DNA of 64,000 nt from assembly GCA_951812585.1 (NCBI GenBank), contig OX638318.1:2912380-2976379 (forward strand), read 5' to 3'. Shown piece after piece: positions 26,133 to 35,779 of the stretch. Position numbers and translations under genes: made by a program. The notes under the pieces are model-generated. The model saw nothing but the letters and a program-made list of their open reading frames with translations. It made no database searches and was not told the origin of the DNA. This DNA is from Rhodothermales bacterium. GTDB taxonomy: Bacteria; Bacteroidota; Rhodothermia; Rhodothermales; Bin80. The number at the start of each line of letters is the position of its first letter. The first letter of the stretch is position 1.

Positions 26133-27335
26133 ATGCAACGGTCTCATAATGTTACGATGCTAGGAACGGGTCTGATCGGCCTGTTCTATACCATGACGCT
26201 CCACGGTCAGCGTGGTCGCGACCGCGTGCGTGCGGTCTACTCGCGTACCGCAGAACGTGCGCAAGCCTTTGCGTCCGAGTGGGATATTGCCTTCGCCACC
26301 AGTGACATGGCAGCAGCAATCCGGCATCCGGATACGGACACTGTCGTCATTGGCCTGCCCAATCACCTGCACGAGAAGGCCGTTCGCCTCTCTGCAGAGG
26401 CCGGCAAGGCCGTGCTCTGCACCAAACCCCTGGCGCGCACGGGCGCAGAAGCAAAACGCATTCTGGATATAGCTGAGTCCGCAGGCATCTTTGCCGGATA
26501 CCTGGAAGATCTCGTGTACACGCCGAAGACGCTCAAGGCACTCGCATCTGTGGCGCGCGGCGCTTTGGGTGATGTCTTGTGGGTGCGCTCCCGCGAAACT
26601 CACAGCGGGCCGCATAGCGATTGGTTCTGGGACCTTGACCAGGCCGGCGGCGGTGCCATCATCGATCTGGGTTGCCACTGTATAGAAATCATCCGCAGCT
26701 TTATTGGCAAAGGGATCCGTCCAGTAGAGGTGACCTGCTGGGCCGATACGCTGGTGCATCCCATAACGGCGGAGGACAATGCCATTGGGCTGATTCGCTT
26801 CGCCAACGGCGCAATCGGACAGTTTGAAGTGAGCTGGTCCTTCAGGGGAGGAATGGACCTGCGGGATGAAGTCGCGGGCACCAAAGGCACCATCTGGCTG
26901 AATCACTTTCTGCGCACGGGCTTCGAAATGTTCACCAGCGGCGACGGCGGCTACGTGGCAGAAAAGGCCGAGCAGGATACGGGCTGGCTCTTTCCCGTCG
27001 GCGACGAAGTGTCAGAGCTGGGCTATGTGGACATGTTCACCGACATGTTCAATGCCATGGATCAGGGCCGAGCACCCCGGGAATCGTTCTACGACGGATA
27101 CGTGGTCAATGCTGTGATCGACGCCTGCTACAAGAGTGCACGCACCAAGCAGTGGGAGCCGGTGCTTATTGAAGACTGGCGCGGCCAGACGGACGCCCGG
27201 CCGGTCACCGGCATGAAAGAAGAAATCGACGGCATGCAGCTGGTGAAGCGGGAGCATATGCCTGACGGCAGAATCAAGCTCATACTGCGCGACAAGGGTA
27301 GCGGGAAGGTTGTACAACGGTTCGAGGACGCTTGA
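26133..27335 (+). CDS. Gfo/Idh/MocA-family oxidoreductase
   Basis: 400 residues from ATG 26133, which directly precedes the Rossmann motif [27 protein letters not shown], the catalytic-Lys region VLCTKPLAR and [17 protein letters not shown] follow. No signal peptide, so cytoplasmic. The stop overlaps the start of the metallo-hydrolase gene (TGATG), implying a two-gene operon. The C-terminal extension (about residues 345-400) is longer than in the other homologues here. Probably oxidises or reduces a sugar derivative; substrate unknown. Confidence 0.9.
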   Translation: MQRSHNVTMLGTGLIGLFYTMTLHGQRGRDRVRAVYSRTAERAQAFASEWDIAFATSDMAAAIRHPDTDTVVIGLPNHLHEKAVRLSAEAGKAVLCTKPLARTGAEAKRILDIAESAGIFAGYLEDLVYTPKTLKALASVARGALGDVLWVRSRETHSGPHSDWFWDLDQAGGGAIIDLGCHCIEIIRSFIGKGIRPVEVTCWADTLVHPITAEDNAIGLIRFANGAIGQFEVSWSFRGGMDLRDEVAGTKGTIWLNHFLRTGFEMFTSGDGGYVAEKAEQDTGWLFPVGDEVSELGYVDMFTDMFNAMDQGRAPRESFYDGYVVNAVIDACYKSARTKQWEPVLIEDWRGQTDARPVTGMKEEIDGMQLVKREHMPDGRIKLILRDKGSGKVVQRFEDA

Positions 27336-28165
27336 TGATAGCGCCCTTTTTGGAAGGCGCTGCCTTCCTGCGCGACATTGCCGAGCACCGCGACGCTGCC
27401 CGGCTGTGGTGGCTGGGACAGAGTGGATTCATGATCCGATGGCAAAACCGGACCTTGCTGTTGGACCCTTACCTGTCGGATTCGCTCACGCGGAAGTATG
27501 CCGGGACCGACAAGCCGCATGTCCGGATGACCCAGCAGGTCGTAAGTCCCGCAGCGCTCGACTTCATTGATGCCGTCGTATCGACGCACAACCATACGGA
27601 CCACCTTGATGGCGATACGCTGCAAACGCTGCGCAGCGTCAACAAAGACCTGGCTCTGATCATACCGGAAGCAAACCGGGCGTTTGTGGCCAATCGCCTG
27701 CGGTGCGATCCAGGCTGGCCTATCGGGCTGGATGACGGCATGCATGTCACGGTCGCGGGACTCCGTTTCACGGGCATTCCATCGGCGCATGAAGTCCTGC
27801 ACACCAACGAACAAGGACAACATCACTTTCTGGGCTACATCGTGCGCTTTGGACCGTGGACGCTGTACCACCCTGGCGATACCATGCTGTACGATGGCCT
27901 GGTGAAACGCCTGCAACGTTGGACGATTGACGTAGCGCTTCTTCCCATTAACGGTCGGGATCCCACACGGCGCGTGGCGGGCAACCTGAGTGGCATCGAA
28001 GCCGCACGCCTGGCGCACGACACCGGTATCCGGCTGGTTATTCCCTGCCACTACGACATGTTCGAGTTCAATACCGCTTCACCCGACGCCTTCGTGCGCG
28101 AAGCCAGATCCCTGGGGCAGTCCTATCGGATCCTTCGAAACGGTGAAGGCCTGACGCTTCGCTGA
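27335..28165 (+). CDS. UlaG-like MBL-fold metal-dependent hydrolase
   Basis: 276 residues. The metallo-beta-lactamase fold is shown by LWWLGQSGFMIRW, LLLDPYLSD, the zinc motif STHNHTDHLDGD (HxHxDH type), FTGIPSAHE, LYHPGDTMLYDGL and VIPCHYDMFEFN. It resembles UlaG-type L-ascorbate-6-phosphate lactonases and relatives acting on sugar lactones. ATG 27335 overlaps the upstream stop. Its coupling to a Gfo/Idh/MocA gene makes a dehydrogenase-lactonase pair attractive: the dehydrogenase would make a lactone that this enzyme opens. Confidence 0.88.
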   Translation: MIAPFLEGAAFLRDIAEHRDAARLWWLGQSGFMIRWQNRTLLLDPYLSDSLTRKYAGTDKPHVRMTQQVVSPAALDFIDAVVSTHNHTDHLDGDTLQTLRSVNKDLALIIPEANRAFVANRLRCDPGWPIGLDDGMHVTVAGLRFTGIPSAHEVLHTNEQGQHHFLGYIVRFGPWTLYHPGDTMLYDGLVKRLQRWTIDVALLPINGRDPTRRVAGNLSGIEAARLAHDTGIRLVIPCHYDMFEFNTASPDAFVREARSLGQSYRILRNGEGLTLR

Positions 28166-28400
28166 ACCGTTCGCGCGCGCCGTAACTGTTCGCGCCAGCC
28201 TGTGGTGTTCCCTACGCGTTGTGTGGTGCCTCCTACACGGAAGCCCCGCTCCTCGTGCACGGCAAACCCTTCGCCCGCCAAGATCCTGGCGGCAGATCGC
28301 AGGTAGCAGTGCCCTGAGCGCAGCAGACGTCGGCACAGCTTCCGCCACATTGGGCGCCGCAGCGCACCGCGTGTATGCCACAGCACAGCGGCAAGTGCCG

Positions 28401-29303
28401 CTAGAAGCTGTCTACGGCGCGATAGGCATCGATCAGTCGCTGCTCTCCTTCCTTGCCCGGGTGCATGTTGCCATGCTCCATGCCCAAGATGCCGGTGAAA
28501 CCCTTGCTGTGAATGTGCTTGAAGATATTCAGATAGTTGATCTCCCCCGTGGTAGGCTCTTTGCGCCCTGGATTGTCCCCAATCTGAAAGTAGCCTATCT
28601 CATCCCAGGCCCGATCAATATTCGGGATGAGGTTGCCTTCGGTGATCTGCTGGTGGTACAGGTCGTCCAGAATCTTGCACGCGGGGCTGCCCACCGCCTG
28701 GCAGATTTCGTAACCTTGGGCCATCTTGGTAAGGAACAGGCCCGGGTGATTCCACGGGTTGAGCGGCTCCAGCACCATCACTAGCCCATGAGGCTCCAGA
28801 ATGGCGCTCGCCTGCTTGAGGGTTTCCACAACGTACGCGGTCTGGTACCCCATATCGAGCCGCAAGTCCACATGACCGGGTACAACCGTCATCCAGGTGG
28901 CATTGACCCGTTTGGCGACTTCAACAGACTCTGTGATGTCGGACAGGAACTGGGCCCGCTTGTCGGCGTTGCCGCTGGCAAGGTTGGGTTCTCTCCAGGC
29001 AATGCTGTGCGCTACAAAGACACCCATTTTCATGCCGCGGCGCTCCATGGCCGCCGCGATGGCATTCTGCGTTTCAATGCTGCGGCCTTTCATGCCGTTG
29101 TCTTCCCAGGCGGTAAACCCCTGGTCCGACGCAAACAGTATCTGGTCCACCAAGTCGTCGCCCGCATGGTGCTTGAACATCCCGAAGTGCGGCGCATAGT
29201 GCAGCTTGAAGGTGTCGGCCCCGCGCCCTATCGGGGCGGCACGGCCACAGCCCAGCGCCGCTGCTCCGGCGGCCATGGTGGTTACGAAGTCCCTACGTTT
29301 CAT
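28401..29303 (-). CDS. Tat-exported hydroxypyruvate isomerase-like TIM-barrel protein
   Basis: 300 residues. MKRRDFVTTMAAGAAALGCG is a Tat/lipoprotein signal. The barrel carries WMTVVPGHVDLR, VMVLEPLNPWNH, KILDDLYHQQITEGNLI, YFQIGDNPGRKEPTTGEINY and LGMEHGN. The order of Glu, Asp and His residues matches the Hyi group of the xylose isomerase superfamily. It is the last gene of a four-gene minus-strand run with another Hyi-like protein, an isomerase and an exported dehydrogenase. Family name does not prove hydroxypyruvate as substrate. Confidence 0.88.
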   Translation of the reverse strand: MKRRDFVTTMAAGAAALGCGRAAPIGRGADTFKLHYAPHFGMFKHHAGDDLVDQILFASDQGFTAWEDNGMKGRSIETQNAIAAAMERRGMKMGVFVAHSIAWREPNLASGNADKRAQFLSDITESVEVAKRVNATWMTVVPGHVDLRLDMGYQTAYVVETLKQASAILEPHGLVMVLEPLNPWNHPGLFLTKMAQGYEICQAVGSPACKILDDLYHQQITEGNLIPNIDRAWDEIGYFQIGDNPGRKEPTTGEINYLNIFKHIHSKGFTGILGMEHGNMHPGKEGEQRLIDAYRAVDSF

Positions 29304-29310
29304 AGTTCAG

Positions 29311-30162
29311 CTAAACATCGCAGATGTGTATGGCATCGCGCAGGGACACCAGCGGCGTACGGCTGGGAACGAATTCCTGCCCGACATAGCCCGTGTATCC
29401 GGTTTCAACGATGGCCCGCATGATGGCTGTATAATTGAGCTCCTGCGAGTCGTCGATCTCGTTGCGGCCTGGGTTGCCGCCCGTATGGTAGTGGCCGATG
29501 TACTGGTGGTTGTCGCGAATGGTGCGGATGACATCACCCTCCATGATCTGCATGTGGTAGATGTCATAGAGGAGTTTGAAGTGCTCTGAGCCTAGCCGCT
29601 CGGCCAGCTCCACCCCCCACGCCGTGCGGTCACACATGTAGTCCCGGTGGTCCACTTTGCTGTTGAGCAGCTCCATGCACAGCGTGACGCCGGCGCTTTC
29701 CGCGTCAGCAAGCAGCGGTGCGATGCCTTCCTGGCAGTTTCGGAGACCCTCCTCGTCGCTCATGCCCCGCCGGTTGCCGGAAAAGCAGATTACACGGTCG
29801 AACCCCGCATCGGCCACCTCCCGGATGCGCTTCTTGAACAGGGGAATCAGCCATTCGTGATTTGCGGGATCGTTGAAGCCTTCCGTGATGCGGCGCTTGC
29901 CTTGCATGACCGGCCCGAAAGGCATGGCGCAGGTCAGTCCGTACTTCTGTATGATCGGCCATTCCTCCGGCGTCAGCAGCTCGACAGAGCCTATGCCAAT
30001 CTGCACCGCGGCCTGCGCCAGCTGCTCCACGGAAAGATCTCCATAGCACCACCGGCAAACGGAATGATTGATGTTGCCCTTAAGCGCAGGCTTGGCTGCC
30101 GGCAGCAGGCTCGCCGCGGCCGCACCTACGAAACCGGTCTTGACAAATTCACGTCGTTGCAT
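29311..30162 (-). CDS. Tat-exported hydroxypyruvate isomerase-like TIM-barrel protein
   Basis: 283 residues with a Tat signal (MQRREFVKTGFVGAAAASLLP). NHSVCRWCYGDLSVEQLAQ, VTLCMELLNSKVDH, LYDIYHMQIMEGDVI, HYHTGGNPGRNEIDDSQELN and VGQEFVPS are characteristic of hydroxypyruvate isomerase-like proteins. The downstream paralogue starts 7 bases after its stop, and the two have the same metal-binding layout but differ in much of their sequence. Exported homologues in Bacteroidota occur in keto-sugar loci. Reaction unknown. Confidence 0.9.
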   Translation of the reverse strand: MQRREFVKTGFVGAAAASLLPAAKPALKGNINHSVCRWCYGDLSVEQLAQAAVQIGIGSVELLTPEEWPIIQKYGLTCAMPFGPVMQGKRRITEGFNDPANHEWLIPLFKKRIREVADAGFDRVICFSGNRRGMSDEEGLRNCQEGIAPLLADAESAGVTLCMELLNSKVDHRDYMCDRTAWGVELAERLGSEHFKLLYDIYHMQIMEGDVIRTIRDNHQYIGHYHTGGNPGRNEIDDSQELNYTAIMRAIVETGYTGYVGQEFVPSRTPLVSLRDAIHICDV

Positions 30163-30172
30163 TGGCCCGAGT

Positions 30173-31057
30173 CTAGGTTGGCAAGATGTTGTCCATGCGA
30201 CGGGCGATCTCCGCTAGGCGCGTACGATCTCCACCTGGAATCTCGGCGGTGGCCCAGCCTTCGTAGCCGATCTCTGCAAGCGCAGCGGTAACTGCGGGCC
30301 AGTCGCAATCCCCCTCGCCTAGCGGAACGCGAAACCCTGCATACGGTCCTTCCTGGTCGCGCTTGCCGCGGCTGTACTCCTTGATGTCCAGCTTCAAAAT
30401 GCGGTGCCCCAGCGTGCGGATCCAGTGCTCCGGCCAGCCATAGTTCACCACATTGCCCACATCAAAGTACCAGCCGACATGGTCGCTTTCGAAGTCGTCA
30501 ACGTATTGCGCGCATTCGAGCGGGCTCAGCAGAAACATGTTCCACACGTTCTCGAAGGCGATCTTCACGCCTAGCTCCACAGCCATGGGCAGCGCCTTGC
30601 GAATTTCGGCCTGCGAGCGTCTGTAGGCGTCAGCATACGACACCTCTTTGTTGACTACAGCCGGCACGAGGAGTACCGTGGACGCCCCGTAGGCATGCGC
30701 GTCCTTCAGGGCCGTCATGAGCCCGGCCAACCCTTCCGCGCGCACCGCTGCATCCGGATGCGAGAGCGTCTTCTGCCAGTGCACCGAGTCGACCACACCG
30801 TGTATGGGAAGCTCTGTGGCATCCCGCGCAGCGAGGACCTCGTCACGGTCCAAGTCGCTCGGGCTATCCATCTCGACACCATCAAAGCCCAGCGACTGGA
30901 GCAGCTGGAACTTCTCCAAGATCGACAGCTCTTCGCGCACCATGCCAAACTTCACGGCCTTCCTGATGGTGCCGTGGCGCGCCTGCCACAGGCTTTTTCC
31001 TACGGCCAGCCCGGTCGCGCCAAAGGCGAAGCCTCTCATGAACACACGCCGATTCAT
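30173..31057 (-). CDS. Tat-exported TIM-barrel sugar isomerase/epimerase-like protein
   Basis: 294 residues from ATG 31057, whose first four bases overlap the upstream stop (ATGA). The N-terminus MNRRVFMRGFAFGATG is a Tat-type signal. The barrel contains FGMVREELSI, FDGVEMDSPSDLDRD, VKIAFENVWNMFLLSP, VGWYFDVGNVVNYG, ILKLDIKEYS and WATAEIPGGDR. The Glu/Asp/His/Glu positions fit metal-dependent sugar isomerases. It belongs to the four-gene operon here. Confidence 0.9.
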   Translation of the reverse strand: MNRRVFMRGFAFGATGLAVGKSLWQARHGTIRKAVKFGMVREELSILEKFQLLQSLGFDGVEMDSPSDLDRDEVLAARDATELPIHGVVDSVHWQKTLSHPDAAVRAEGLAGLMTALKDAHAYGASTVLLVPAVVNKEVSYADAYRRSQAEIRKALPMAVELGVKIAFENVWNMFLLSPLECAQYVDDFESDHVGWYFDVGNVVNYGWPEHWIRTLGHRILKLDIKEYSRGKRDQEGPYAGFRVPLGEGDCDWPAVTAALAEIGYEGWATAEIPGGDRTRLAEIARRMDNILPT

Positions 31058-32358
31058 GGCGAAGCCTCGGCCCAAGGTGCACGCGCCAGCGGCGTCTTGC
31101 CCGGAATGGCAACGGCGGGAAACGGCATCGAGCCGAAGGCGAAGCTGCGAGGCACCAGGTCCAGCCCCGAGTTCATCAGCGCCTCCCATGCGAGCTCCTG
31201 TCCCGTGTAAGCGCTTTCGCGGCCGAGCACCGCCGTAAGCGTGCTTTCGGCGATCTGCCGCGTCTCGTTGATCGGGGTATTGGACCGAATGGCTTCGATC
31301 AGATCTGTGTGCTCCTGCACATAAGCGTTAAGCCCTGGCTCCTTCATCTCGTAAAGCGTTTCGCCGCGATGAGACACCAGCTTGGAGTATCGGGGATGAA
31401 GCTCCGCGGTGCCCAGCGTGCCGACGATCCGGTTCGTCACGCGCCGTGTACCCTCGGCAATCTGCCGACATTTGGCCTCCACACGAACACCGCCGTCGTA
31501 CACGTACTCAACGCTGAAGTGATCGTAGATATGACCATACGACGGGTCCACGCGTTCGATCCGGCCGCCCATTGCGATGGCGGACTCGGGATGACCCTGC
31601 AGCACCCAGTTGATCACGTCAATGTTGTGGACAAACTGCTCCACGATGTGGTCTCCTGAAAGCCAGGTGAAGTAGTACCAGTTTCGGCATTGCCACTCCA
31701 TATCCGACATGCCGGGCTTTCTGGGTCTAAGCCAGATTGGACCAGTCATGTAGTATTCCTGGGCGGAAACGATGTCGCCGATCATGCCGCCATGAATGCG
31801 TGCAATCGCCTCCACGAAGCTGGGCTGGCGGCGATACAGCGTGCCCGCCACGACCGAAAGGCCCTTAGCGTCAGCCATCTTGCCGGCTTCCATGATGGCT
31901 TTAGCGCCGGCAACATCCACCGACACAGGCTTCTCCATAAACACATGCTTGCCCGCTTCCACCGCCGCGGCAAAGTGCTTGGGCCTGAATCCCGGCGGCG
32001 AGGCCAGAATCACCATGTCTACATCGCTCTCCATGACGCCTTTGTAGGCGTCAAAGCCGACGAACTGATGGTTGCCATCGACTTGAAATGCGTCGCCTAT
32101 TTCCTGCTTCAACCCTTCCTTAGAACGGTCCAGCCGATCTTCAAACAGGTCGGCCATCGCCACAATGCGCACATTGTCCGCGCCGCTGACCGCATCCCGT
32201 GCTGCACCCGTGCCGCGACCGCCACATCCGACCACGCCCACGCGCAGCGCATCGGATCCAGCGGCATAGGCGAAGTTTCCGGTGGCCATAAGCCCTGCAG
32301 TGGTTGCCGCGGAGACCTTCAGAAAGGCGCGGCGCGAAACGTCCATTGGTATTGCCAT
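31054..32358 (-). CDS. Tat-exported Gfo/Idh/MocA oxidoreductase
   Basis: 434 residues from ATG 32358. The Tat signal VSRRAFLKVSAATTAG precedes the Rossmann motif VGVVGCGGRGTGAA. ILASPPGFRPKHFAAAVEA, FMEKPVSVD (catalytic Lys), IWLRPRKPGMSDMEWQC and NIDVINWVLQGHPE are almost collinear with the gene at 17.7-19.1 kb. It is the first gene of a four-gene operon and would make the keto-sugar that the following isomerase-like proteins process. A candidate extended -10 promoter lies 29 bases upstream. Confidence 0.93.
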   Translation of the reverse strand: MAIPMDVSRRAFLKVSAATTAGLMATGNFAYAAGSDALRVGVVGCGGRGTGAARDAVSGADNVRIVAMADLFEDRLDRSKEGLKQEIGDAFQVDGNHQFVGFDAYKGVMESDVDMVILASPPGFRPKHFAAAVEAGKHVFMEKPVSVDVAGAKAIMEAGKMADAKGLSVVAGTLYRRQPSFVEAIARIHGGMIGDIVSAQEYYMTGPIWLRPRKPGMSDMEWQCRNWYYFTWLSGDHIVEQFVHNIDVINWVLQGHPESAIAMGGRIERVDPSYGHIYDHFSVEYVYDGGVRVEAKCRQIAEGTRRVTNRIVGTLGTAELHPRYSKLVSHRGETLYEMKEPGLNAYVQEHTDLIEAIRSNTPINETRQIAESTLTAVLGRESAYTGQELAWEALMNSGLDLVPRSFAFGSMPFPAVAIPGKTPLARAPWAEASP

Positions 32359-32386
32359 AGTCCAAGGAGTTTGTTGGAATGCATGC

Positions 32387-32395
32387 AATATAGCA
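32387..32395 (-). promoter_or_regulatory. Candidate extended -10 promoter of the exported-dehydrogenase operon
   Basis: On the minus strand TGCTATATT matches an extended -10 element and lies about 29 bases before the ATG of the first operon gene, giving a leader of about 20 bases. No good -35 box is present. Promoter motifs in this lineage may differ from the E. coli type, so this is a weak call. Confidence 0.3.
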
Positions 32396-33112
32396 GAATT
32401 GGGGCTCCCTTGTTTCGCCCTGCGTGGACGCGTGCATGGCACACCTTGGGCGGCATGGCATGGCCACTGCAACGCCGCCTTGGCATCCGCACCGCATGCC
32501 TTCCCACTATGGAGCCCATAAGTACGCCACTGCATAGTCCGAAGGGTGCGCGCGGTAGCCTGTAGGACTCGGGAAGCACTGTTCCCTCCGGCGACCCTTG
32601 GGGCAGGTAGCCAGCTGCAGCGCTTGCAGCCTATGGCCTGTGGCAGGATCACTGGAACCACATTCCTGGCGAATCGGGCGGGATTGCACCGGCCGCTTGA
32701 GGGCCCGTCGCTTTCGCGACAGCGCAGCGCGATAGTAGAGCGGACGTTTGCGCACCTGTTGAACACGGGCGGCTTGCGCCGCGTTCATGTACGCGGTCAG
32801 GTGGAGATATTGAACGGATGTTGACGCAGTCGGCCGCCTTCAACCTTGGACTGCTGATGCGCACACGCTGCTGCGTTGACAAGCCACGCAGCCTTCAGGG
32901 GAGATGGTCCGCCCAATGGGCACGGGCGGCGTAATAGATCCGCCCTTTCGCGTTTTTTGGCCGATATACGTACAAAATCGCGCTCCAGAGATTTATAGGG
33001 CCCTTTCTTGCTTCCAAGGTGCAAAATGTTAGAAATCGATGATCGATGCCTTCGCGCACCCGGGCGAATCAACATGCAGTGCCCGCCAAAGCGCCCCTTA
33101 ATCCACGAGCTG
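32396..33112. other. Long intergenic stretch, no gene recognised
   Basis: More than 700 bases between a minus-strand operon start and the stop of the amidase gene. Open frames here are short, overlap one another and show no family resemblance. The 32940-33070 part is AT-richer (CGTTTTTTGGCCGATATACG). I see no tRNA, terminator or clear repeat. It may hold a non-coding RNA or a decayed gene; nothing can be supported. Confidence 0.45.
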
Positions 33113-34726
33113 CTAGGGCACAATGACCATGGGATGTGCCGCCTGATAGATCGTCTCCGCAAAGCCCTCGAGGTGCAGCTGGAAGTAGTAAACGCCGGCA
33201 GAAAGGGTACTGGTATCCACAGTGACGGCATGCCAGGTGTCTTCTTCGCGGTATTCGTCCGTAAGCCTGAGCACTAGTCGGCCGGCTGCGTCGAACAAAT
33301 GCAGCGAAACAATGCCCGGCTGCTGCAGAAAATAGCGGATGGTGGCCTGCCCGGATGCCGGATTCGGAAAACTCTGCGCCAAGAGGTAATTCCGCTCTGC
33401 GCGTACATGCACCACTGCGCTGCTCAGCGTCTGTACACGGCTACGGCTGCCCCGGACGGTCAAAAGATACGTAACGGGCCCCGGCGACTGTACTGTTGCA
33501 TCGACCCACTCGCCATCACGCGCGCTGGCGCGCTCGAGAACTACCACCGTGCCTTCCCTATCCTCGCGCGTAATGGCGTAGGTTTCTATGCCGGCGTCGG
33601 CCAAAAATCGCCACTGCAGCGCAACAACGCCAATGGTGTCAACGGTGGCGGCAAGCGCCGCCCGGCCTAGGGGAGCGTTGCCCGTCACCAACAGATCCTC
33701 TATGAGAGTCCTGAATGACGCAAGAAGTGCATAGTTGTTGTCACCCGGGCAAGCGGTATCGCTGAAATCCCGATGACCCTTGAGCGCGTCCGGATTCATA
33801 CCGTAGCGCTCGGACAAGTAGGCGAAGGTGACGATGAGCGAATCCTTTGCTGCACTGGTCATCCGGTTTCTGCATGTGCTCCCTTCAGGAGGGTGATAGC
33901 ACCCCATAAGCGATACGCCGATGTTTCCGGTGTTGTGGCCGCCGACATGCGCGCCACGGACCAGCGGCGGTCCATCCTCAAAATTCACGCTGGCGTTCAG
34001 GTACGGACGCCCCTGGTAAAGACGCCCTTCCTGATCCATCAGATAGTGGTATCCGATGTCACTCCATCCGCGCCCATTCTGGTGAAAGTCCTGGATGCGC
34101 TTCACTTGCTCCAGGCCCTCCGTAAGAGTCACGGCTGCAAAGCCTGCCGTGTGGTGAAGCGTCATCTGCTCATAGTCAGGCTGATTCAACGGCACCGGTG
34201 TGCCCCTGAAGGGCTCCGCATTCCATTCGTCCCGGTCATGAAGCACGGGAGGATAGATGACAAATGCTCCGGATTGGGCATCTTGGGAATCCGGAGCAGG
34301 CGGTGGCGCTGATTCGTCGAGGAAGGTGCCGGCCTGCATGATCTGCACGGTGCTTCCCTTGTCTGTCTCAAACCGTAGCGCAAAGCGGCTGGCCGCGTGC
34401 ACCGCATCGCCACGGTAGGCCGCAAGAAAGGCCGCATCCGTAAACGAGCGAACGATGTACAAGGCCATCCATTCACTCCATGCACCCTGCGCTTCGAATC
34501 GTATCCAGCCGCGTAGCGAATCACCCGCAGCTATGCCTTGGAGCGCAACCCCCGTAAAGGCGGGAAGCACCGCGGTGCTCGTGTACTCGATTCGCTGGGC
34601 CAGACCATCGGCCTGGATTTGAGGTGCCGACAGTGGGATCGGCGTATCAATAACGTCGGCGACCAGCTGCCCGCTGGCAGCCCAGGCGAATCCCATCAGG
34701 GCGAGCGCAAGCACCGATCGCTTCAT
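33113..34726 (-). CDS. PGRP-type N-acetylmuramoyl-L-alanine amidase with T9SS C-terminal domain
   Basis: 537 residues. Signal peptide (SVLALALMGFAWAASGQ), then an N-terminal beta domain. The amidase_2/PGRP domain at about residues 190-340 shows TLHHTAGFAAVT, GWSDIGYHYLMD, GHNTGNIGVSLMGCY and KGHRDFSDTACPGDN; its two His and the Cys form the zinc site of active enzymes. The C-terminus (SFPNPASGQATIRYFL, then SLHLFDAAGRLVLRL) is a T9SS sorting domain. It would cleave peptidoglycan outside the cell, so a role against other bacteria or in wall turnover is inferred. It starts 3 bases after the PorV-like gene. Confidence 0.93.
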   Translation of the reverse strand: MKRSVLALALMGFAWAASGQLVADVIDTPIPLSAPQIQADGLAQRIEYTSTAVLPAFTGVALQGIAAGDSLRGWIRFEAQGAWSEWMALYIVRSFTDAAFLAAYRGDAVHAASRFALRFETDKGSTVQIMQAGTFLDESAPPPAPDSQDAQSGAFVIYPPVLHDRDEWNAEPFRGTPVPLNQPDYEQMTLHHTAGFAAVTLTEGLEQVKRIQDFHQNGRGWSDIGYHYLMDQEGRLYQGRPYLNASVNFEDGPPLVRGAHVGGHNTGNIGVSLMGCYHPPEGSTCRNRMTSAAKDSLIVTFAYLSERYGMNPDALKGHRDFSDTACPGDNNYALLASFRTLIEDLLVTGNAPLGRAALAATVDTIGVVALQWRFLADAGIETYAITREDREGTVVVLERASARDGEWVDATVQSPGPVTYLLTVRGSRSRVQTLSSAVVHVRAERNYLLAQSFPNPASGQATIRYFLQQPGIVSLHLFDAAGRLVLRLTDEYREEDTWHAVTVDTSTLSAGVYYFQLHLEGFAETIYQAAHPMVIVP

Positions 34727-34729
34727 GCA

Positions 34730-35779
34730 CTAGAAAGACAGGTTGACGGTGAACCAGTGCGTCTGGGTGAGCCGCCCGAAATCAGCAAAGGCGTAGTCAA
34801 AGCCGGCGCGCAATGATCGGTCAACCCGCAGCTGGAGGCTCGCGCCCGCGGTTAGTCCCTGCTCGCCATCCGGCTCAAAAAGATTGCGATAACCAACGCG
34901 GAATGAGATCAGCTCGCGAAATCCGTACTCCACGCCCGCATTGATGTACTCCGCGTTGTCGTTGGGGTGCGCCGCATCCGTGGCCAGCAGCAGGCGATGC
35001 GTGCCCGTATCGTAGGCATCCCAGGCCAGCCCTACCCGGAACACCAGCGGCAGCGCATGGGCGTCCATGCGATACTGGGCGTTGACGATCTCGGCCGTGC
35101 CGGTCGTAGTGGGATTTGGGTCCTCGCTGAACAGGATATCGCGGCCGTCCATGCGCATCTTCGGACCCAGATTGGACATACTGGCACCTAGCCGCAAGCC
35201 GTTGAACGGCGTGGTGAAGAGCGTCCCTACGTCAAAAGCAAAAGCCGAGGCCGTGCTGTGCCAGATGCGCTCTTGGATGTACTTCAAAGAACCACCGACG
35301 GAAAAGCGATCCGTAAGATTGCGCGCAAACGTTGTCTGGATCGCGAAGCTCTGCACCTTGAACTGTTCGCCGGTGCCTTCAGGCTCCGATTCGGTGCGCA
35401 CGGCCATGTTCCCCGAGTCCAGCAGCAGGATTGCCAGGCCGATGCTTCCGAGGCCGCGCACCTCCGTCCCGAATGCTGCCATGTTGTAGTCCACCTCGGC
35501 AAGGTACCGGGTCTTGTTGAGCTGCACGCCCGTGCCAAGGAGGCGGGCCAGCCCCGCCGGGTTCCAGTACAGGGAGGATAAATCACTGCTTTCTGCTACG
35601 TATGCGCCGCCTAGCGCGATCGCGCGCGCACCGACGCCAAGCTTCAGAAACTGCGCGGCCGTAGTCCCGACGCGGGTGATCGTGGCAGCGTCCGGCGTTG
35701 CAGGGTCTTCCTGGGCCATTGCTGACTGGTTCGTCAGCGTGGCAAGCAGCAACAGGCTATATGGAAGCCAGCGGATCAC
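34730..35779 (-). CDS. PorV/PorQ-family outer-membrane protein
   Basis: 349 residues with a signal peptide (YSLLLLATLTNQSAMAQ). The early block FLKLGVGARAIALGGAYVA followed by DLSSLYWNPAGLARL is diagnostic for the PorV/PorQ (UPF0164) barrel family. The rest is amphipathic beta strand ending in aromatic residues (FTVNLSF), as expected for a beta-barrel. PorV shuttles T9SS cargo to the attachment complex. Its ATG overlaps the stop of the upstream sorted protein (ATGA) and the amidase follows after 3 bases, so it probably serves these cargo proteins. Confidence 0.92.
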   Translation of the reverse strand: MIRWLPYSLLLLATLTNQSAMAQEDPATPDAATITRVGTTAAQFLKLGVGARAIALGGAYVAESSDLSSLYWNPAGLARLLGTGVQLNKTRYLAEVDYNMAAFGTEVRGLGSIGLAILLLDSGNMAVRTESEPEGTGEQFKVQSFAIQTTFARNLTDRFSVGGSLKYIQERIWHSTASAFAFDVGTLFTTPFNGLRLGASMSNLGPKMRMDGRDILFSEDPNPTTTGTAEIVNAQYRMDAHALPLVFRVGLAWDAYDTGTHRLLLATDAAHPNDNAEYINAGVEYGFRELISFRVGYRNLFEPDGEQGLTAGASLQLRVDRSLRAGFDYAFADFGRLTQTHWFTVNLSF

